Of a DNA stretch of 28,819 bases, positions 25,253 to 28,819 are shown piece by piece (position 1 is the first letter of the stretch; the number at the start of each line of letters is the position of its first letter). This DNA comes from an uncultured Coprococcus sp. (GTDB lineage Bacteria > Bacillota_A > Clostridia > Lachnospirales > Lachnospiraceae), in contig CAAGAB010000220.1 in the NCBI GenBank assembly GCA_900767685.1, positions 1 through 28,819 of the forward strand. The letters are read 5' to 3'. The notes beneath the pieces are model-generated. The model ran no database searches, was not told where the DNA came from, and was given only the letters and a program-made list of their open reading frames with translations. Made by a program: the position numbers and the translations under genes.

Positions 25253-25385
25253 TATCAAAGTTTAATGTCGGAAAGTATGTATTCAGATCATGAAATATAA
25301 ACTATTTTGTGTGACTACATTGATTTTAGTCTTAAATCATACATGAAAAAATATAGTAATAAAGGTTAATATAGGTAGTATAGAT

Positions 25386-25988
25386 ATGATTTCTTATATA
25401 ACAGGTACATTGGAGTATATAAGTGAAAACAGTATTGTCGTAGAATGCGGCGGAATAGGGTACAATATGATGATATCAGGACAGTTTATGATGAAGCTGC
25501 CTGCGATTCATTCCGAACTCAAAGTTTTCACATACATGTATGTAAGAGAGGATGAGATCAGCCTGTATGGATTTCACGATAGAGATGAACTTGAAATCTT
25601 TAAGGTTTTGCTTGGGGTAAATGGTGTTGGCCCTAAGGCTGCTTTATCACTTCTCTCAGCACTTACGGTAAATGAGCTAAGACTGGCTGTTGTTTCCGAA
25701 GATGTCAAGTCCATAACACGTGCCAACGGCATAGGAACAAAGGGGGCGTCAAGGATTATCCTTGAATTGAAGGATAAGCTTCGCATAGAGGATATGTTAG
25801 ATGCTGCCTATAATGAAAAAACAGAAGTGATGCAGAATGAGAGTGATATAAAAGCAAATGTTATAGCTGCATTGACGGCACTTGGGTACTCAGGAATCGA
25901 GGCGGGACGGGCCATTGGAAAAGTAGCTGGCTGGCAGGATATGGATGAGGAACAACTGCTGAAGGCTGCACTTAAAAATATCATGTAA
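25386..25988 (+). CDS. ruvA: Holliday junction DNA helicase subunit RuvA
   Basis: This 200-residue protein forms the tetramer that binds four-way junctions and loads RuvB. The N-terminal OB-fold (MISYITGTLEYISENSIVVECGG...) is followed by two helix-hairpin-helix motifs, LLGVNGVGPKAALSLLS (about 76-92) and ITRANGIGTKGASRIILELKDKL. A flexible acidic linker and the C-terminal RuvB-contact domain (ALTALGYSGIEAGRAIGKV) follow. Length is normal. The ribosome-binding site is weak (AGGTAG). ruvB starts 72 bases downstream, so the two form an operon. ruvC is absent, as usual in Firmicutes where RecU resolves junctions. Confidence 0.96.
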   Translation: MISYITGTLEYISENSIVVECGGIGYNMMISGQFMMKLPAIHSELKVFTYMYVREDEISLYGFHDRDELEIFKVLLGVNGVGPKAALSLLSALTVNELRLAVVSEDVKSITRANGIGTKGASRIILELKDKLRIEDMLDAAYNEKTEVMQNESDIKANVIAALTALGYSGIEAGRAIGKVAGWQDMDEEQLLKAALKNIM

Positions 25989-26060
25989 TATTTTAGGTTT
26001 ACCGGCAATATGACTATGAATTCTAGTATATAAGCAGTAAGATCAAGTGGTGGGGCATAG

Positions 26061-27068
26061 ATGAGCAGAATTATTTCAACAGAAACACTGGATAAAGAAG
26101 AAGAAAAAAGCGAATATAGTCTTAGACCTCAATATCTGAAAGAGTACATTGGACAGGAGAAGGTCAAAGATAATCTGAGAATATTTATAGAGGCGGCAAA
26201 AAAGAGAAAAGAACCTCTTGACCATCTGCTGCTTTATGGTCCTCCGGGGCTTGGTAAAACTACATTGTCAACAATAGTTGCCAATGAGATGGGGGTCAAT
26301 ATAAAGATTACGTCAGGCCCTGCTATTGAAAAACCAGGTGAGCTGGCGGCGATATTAAATAATCTCTCAGACAATGACATATTATTTATTGATGAGATTC
26401 ACCGACTTAGCACACAGGTTGAAGAAGTGCTTTATCCGGCTATGGAGGATTATGCTATAGATGTGGTGATTGGCAAAGGGGCAGGTGCCCGTTCAATCAG
26501 ACTTGATTTGCCTAAGTTCACGCTTATAGGTGCTACAACCAGAGTTGGAATGCTTTCTGCACCTCTCAGAGACCGGTTTGGAATGGTAGATAAACTGGAA
26601 TTTTACTCAAAAGAGAACTTAAAGGAGATAATTATTAGATCAGCAGAAGTCCTTGGGGTAAAAATCGATGATGAAGGAGCGTTAGAGATTGCTAAGAGAT
26701 CCAGAGGAACTCCTAGACTTGCAAACAGACTGCTTAAGCGATGTAGAGATTATGCAGAGGTATGTCATGATGGATATATTGACAAATCTATAGCAAAAGA
26801 AGCTCTTGACAAGCTGCAGGTTGACTCTATGGGACTTGATATCAATGATCGAAATATTCTCTTGACTATGATAGAGAAATTTGATGGTGGACCAGTAGGA
26901 TTGGACACTCTGGCTGCTGCTGTAGGTGAGGACCCGGGAACTATAGAAGACGTGTATGAGCCTTTCTTTATCATGAATGGGTTTGTGAACAGGACTCCAA
27001 GAGGACGTGTTGTGACGGATATTTGTTATAGGCATTTGGGATTGGATGCTTTAATTAAAAATAAATAG
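26061..27068 (+). CDS. ruvB: Holliday junction DNA helicase motor RuvB
   Basis: This 335-residue AAA+ ATPase forms the hexameric ring that drives branch migration with RuvA. The opening [19 protein letters not shown] is the family start. Walker [10 protein letters not shown] is at 60-68 and Walker B DEIH at 111-114. The sensor region [18 protein letters not shown] carries the arginine finger. The C-terminal winged-helix domain has [22 protein letters not shown]. Length matches the family. The ribosome-binding site before ATG is GGTGGGG, off consensus, so translation may be partly coupled to ruvA. Confidence 0.97.
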   Translation: MSRIISTETLDKEEEKSEYSLRPQYLKEYIGQEKVKDNLRIFIEAAKKRKEPLDHLLLYGPPGLGKTTLSTIVANEMGVNIKITSGPAIEKPGELAAILNNLSDNDILFIDEIHRLSTQVEEVLYPAMEDYAIDVVIGKGAGARSIRLDLPKFTLIGATTRVGMLSAPLRDRFGMVDKLEFYSKENLKEIIIRSAEVLGVKIDDEGALEIAKRSRGTPRLANRLLKRCRDYAEVCHDGYIDKSIAKEALDKLQVDSMGLDINDRNILLTMIEKFDGGPVGLDTLAAAVGEDPGTIEDVYEPFFIMNGFVNRTPRGRVVTDICYRHLGLDALIKNK

Positions 27069-27111
27069 ATTATGCAATACATGTGCAATGATATGTGTAA
27101 TTGTGTGTTAA

Positions 27112-27141
27112 TTGTATGTGTAAAAGGTATTATGGTACAAT
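27112..27141 (+). promoter_or_regulatory. Candidate zapA promoter
   Basis: TTGTAT (27112-27117), an 18-base spacer and TACAAT (27136-27141) are present, with TGG immediately before the -10 box giving an extended -10. The start site would be near 27148. Confidence 0.5.
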
Positions 27142-27171
27142 AATATAATATTATGATTAAGGAGAATGGGT

Positions 27172-27573
27172 ATGGTACAAAAGAATGATATCAAGGTAGT
27201 GATAAACAATAAAGTATATACTCTGAGTGGTCAGGAAAGTGAAGATTATCTTCAGAATGTTGCCACATATATCAATGGCAAGATAGCCGAGTGTCAGTCA
27301 TCGGAAGCGTATAGAAGATTTAACGCGGAATATCAGAATGTCCTGCTTGCGTTAAACATAGCTGATGATTACTTTAAGGCAAAAGATCAGGTGAATCAGA
27401 TGCTTACAGAGGATGATGACAAGGACAAACAGATATATGATCTCAGACATGAGGTTATAGAGGTTCAGATAAAGTATGAGTCTGCACAGAAGATGATCGA
27501 AGAATACAAGGATAAGATAAGTGAACTTCAGAGACAGATAATAAAACTTGAAGCGGAGAAAAATGTTAAATAG
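27172..27573 (+). CDS. zapA: Cell division protein ZapA-like
   Basis: This 133-residue protein has the ZapA pattern: a short N-terminal beta-hairpin domain (KNDIKVVINNKVYTLSGQESEDYLQNVATYINGKIAE, about 3-40) followed by a long charged coiled coil (about 75-133, ending LQRQIIKLEAEK). ZapA bundles FtsZ filaments at the division site. AAGGAG (27159-27164) lies seven bases before ATG 27172; an in-frame ATG at 27166 is only one base from it and is rejected. The last 11 bases overlap the next gene. ZapA next to a U32-family gene and downstream of ruvAB is an arrangement I recall in Clostridia. Confidence 0.85.
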   Translation: MVQKNDIKVVINNKVYTLSGQESEDYLQNVATYINGKIAECQSSEAYRRFNAEYQNVLLALNIADDYFKAKDQVNQMLTEDDDKDKQIYDLRHEVIEVQIKYESAQKMIEEYKDKISELQRQIIKLEAEKNVK

Positions 27574-28819
27574 AACAGAGATATTGGCGCCGGCGGGAAA
27601 TTATGATGCGGTTCGAGCGGCTGTGAATGCCCATGCAGATGCTATCTATCTGGGTGGCAGTATGTTTAGTGCACGTGCATTTGCCGGCAATTTTGATGAA
27701 AAAGAATTATTGGATACTATTGATTATTGTCATACATTTGATGTTAAGGTGTATATGGCAATCAATACTTTGCTAAAAAATGAAGAGATAAAAAGGCTTC
27801 CAGAATATGTGAAGCCTTTTTACAGAGAAGGCGTGGACGGAATTATCGTTCAGGATATGGGAGTCGCGGGTGTTCTTTCGGCCTGTTTCCCAGATTTACC
27901 ACTGCACGGCAGCACTCAATTAAGCGTGTCGAGTGAGTATGGGGCAGCATTTCTAAAAAAAATAGGCATGACAAGGTTTGTGCCGTCAAGAGAATTATCA
28001 CTGGATGAAATCAGAGCAATAAAAGATAAGGTTAATATAGAGATAGAGACTTTTGTTCACGGTGCTATGTGTTATAGCTACTCAGGCAGATGCCTAATGA
28101 GCAGCTATGCCGGTGGCAGAAGTGGCAACAGAGGCAGATGCGCACAGCCTTGCAGAAAGAAATATAGGCTTGGTGACGAATCAGCGTATATGTTGAGTTT
28201 AAAGGATATGTGTATGCTTCAGGATATAGACAAGCTGATGGATGCCGGAATAGATTCGTTTAAGATAGAAGGCCGTATGAAAAAACCTGAATATGTGGCT
28301 GCTACAACATATGCATACAAGGAGATAAGAGATGCATATTTATCCGGGTGCAAAGATTTGAAGAAGATAGCATCAAAGTATGAGGATATGCTCAGGGATG
28401 TATACAACAGGGGCGGATTTTATTCAGGGTATTATTTTACAGCGCATGGAAGACAGATGCTTGCAGACATAAGACCTAATCACACAGGCGTAAAAATAGG
28501 CAAAGTTTCATCTATAGAAAAGCCATTTGTAAAAGTTAAATTATGTAATGATGTCAATGCCGCAGATGTACTTGAAATAAGAGGAAGAAAGGGAGTTGTA
28601 GAGCTCACATGTGGTGAAGCTGCTGCAGCACATAGCACAATATTTTTAAAGGGAAAGAATTTTCAGTCATTCTCCATAGGTGATCAGATATATAGGACAA
28701 GAAACTCTAAGCTGCTGAATGATATTCAGAAAGAGATCATTGATTCAGACAGGAAAATTGCTGTTAAAGCTTTTCTGACTGCGAGAATAGGTGAGAGGAT
28801 AAAATTGTCTGTAAGTACA
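27563..28819 (+). CDS. U32-family protein, RlhA/TrhP-like (5' part, runs off the window)
   Basis: The frame is open for 419 codons from ATG 27563 to the window end without a stop. The N-terminus MLNRTEILAPAGNYDAVRAAVNAHADAIYLGG is typical of collagenase-like U32 proteins. A four-cysteine cluster (Cys170, Cys177, Cys193, Cys197, in CYSYSGRC and RGRCAQPC) fits the iron-sulfur site of the RNA hydroxylases RlhA and TrhP. SLKDMCMLQDIDKLMDAGIDSFKIEGRMKKPEYVA is also diagnostic. The part beyond about residue 310 (TGVKIGKVSSIE, then AVKAFLTARIGE) looks like the DUF3656 region found in RlhA-type long members, so a 23S rRNA hydroxylase role is likelier than a protease, though unproven. GCGGAG (27553-27558) provides the ribosome-binding site. 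It overlaps zapA by 11 bases, indicating coupling. Confidence 0.88.
   Translation, partial: MLNRTEILAPAGNYDAVRAAVNAHADAIYLGGSMFSARAFAGNFDEKELLDTIDYCHTFDVKVYMAINTLLKNEEIKRLPEYVKPFYREGVDGIIVQDMGVAGVLSACFPDLPLHGSTQLSVSSEYGAAFLKKIGMTRFVPSRELSLDEIRAIKDKVNIEIETFVHGAMCYSYSGRCLMSSYAGGRSGNRGRCAQPCRKKYRLGDESAYMLSLKDMCMLQDIDKLMDAGIDSFKIEGRMKKPEYVAATTYAYKEIRDAYLSGCKDLKKIASKYEDMLRDVYNRGGFYSGYYFTAHGRQMLADIRPNHTGVKIGKVSSIEKPFVKVKLCNDVNAADVLEIRGRKGVVELTCGEAAAAHSTIFLKGKNFQSFSIGDQIYRTRNSKLLNDIQKEIIDSDRKIAVKAFLTARIGERIKLSVST

Overview
The window is a 28.8 kb stretch of a chromosome from a low-to-moderate GC Clostridia, most likely a Lachnospiraceae gut anaerobe of the Coprococcus/Roseburia/Butyrivibrio type. 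This is inferred from the AGA/AAG/ATA-rich codon use, the IspH-S1 fusion, a single FtsK/SpoIIIE paired with a TepA-like ClpP homologue, fhs-folD, and a Na+-pumping biotin decarboxylase operon. Almost all genes are on the + strand and the region is dense. I see no tRNA, rRNA, insertion sequence, prophage or CRISPR array. The first 20 bases are an Illumina adapter, so the left edge is a contig end.

Region 1 (21-5670): the 3' end of an unrecognised gene, then rpsO behind a clear promoter and a structured leader, an intrinsic terminator, pnp, and a GH94 beta-glycoside phosphorylase. Region 2 (5695-13975): a cell-envelope and housekeeping run of a TepA-like ClpP-fold protein, the FtsK/SpoIIIE translocase, fhs and folD (tetrahydrofolate one-carbon metabolism), rimO (S12 methylthiolation) and pgsA (phosphatidylglycerophosphate synthesis). 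Gaps are short and rimO/pgsA overlap by 4 bases.

Region 3 (13976-19904): a 360-base spacer holds an 11-bp tandem repeat, a terminator-like hairpin and a good sigma-A promoter. It is followed by the most distinctive locus: a five-gene operon encoding an acyl-CoA-type carboxyltransferase, a lipoprotein-fused OadG-type gamma subunit, a free biotin carrier, the OadB/MmdB Na+ pump, and a free 5S/OadA-type keto-acid carboxyltransferase. Two carboxyltransferases of different substrate class therefore share one biotin carrier and one Na+ pump. The operon ends at a strong hairpin.

Region 4 (19936-24016): a HI0933/YhiN-like flavoprotein, cmk, and an IspH-S1 fusion. The S1 half has sharply different codon use and an internal Shine-Dalgarno exactly at the junction. 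A bidirectional terminator separates it from the only minus-strand gene, a YprB-like RNase H-fold exonuclease. Region 5 (25164-28819): a divergent promoter region with a perfect palindrome, ruvA, ruvB, a ZapA-like division protein and the 5' part of a U32/RlhA-like gene that runs off the window.

The main candidates for something undescribed are the hybrid Na+-coupled transcarboxylase operon (with its lipoprotein gamma subunit and divergent carboxyltransferase active site) and the apparent dual expression of S1 from the IspH-S1 fusion. Smaller leads are the competing stems in the rpsO leader and the palindrome inside the ruvA promoter.
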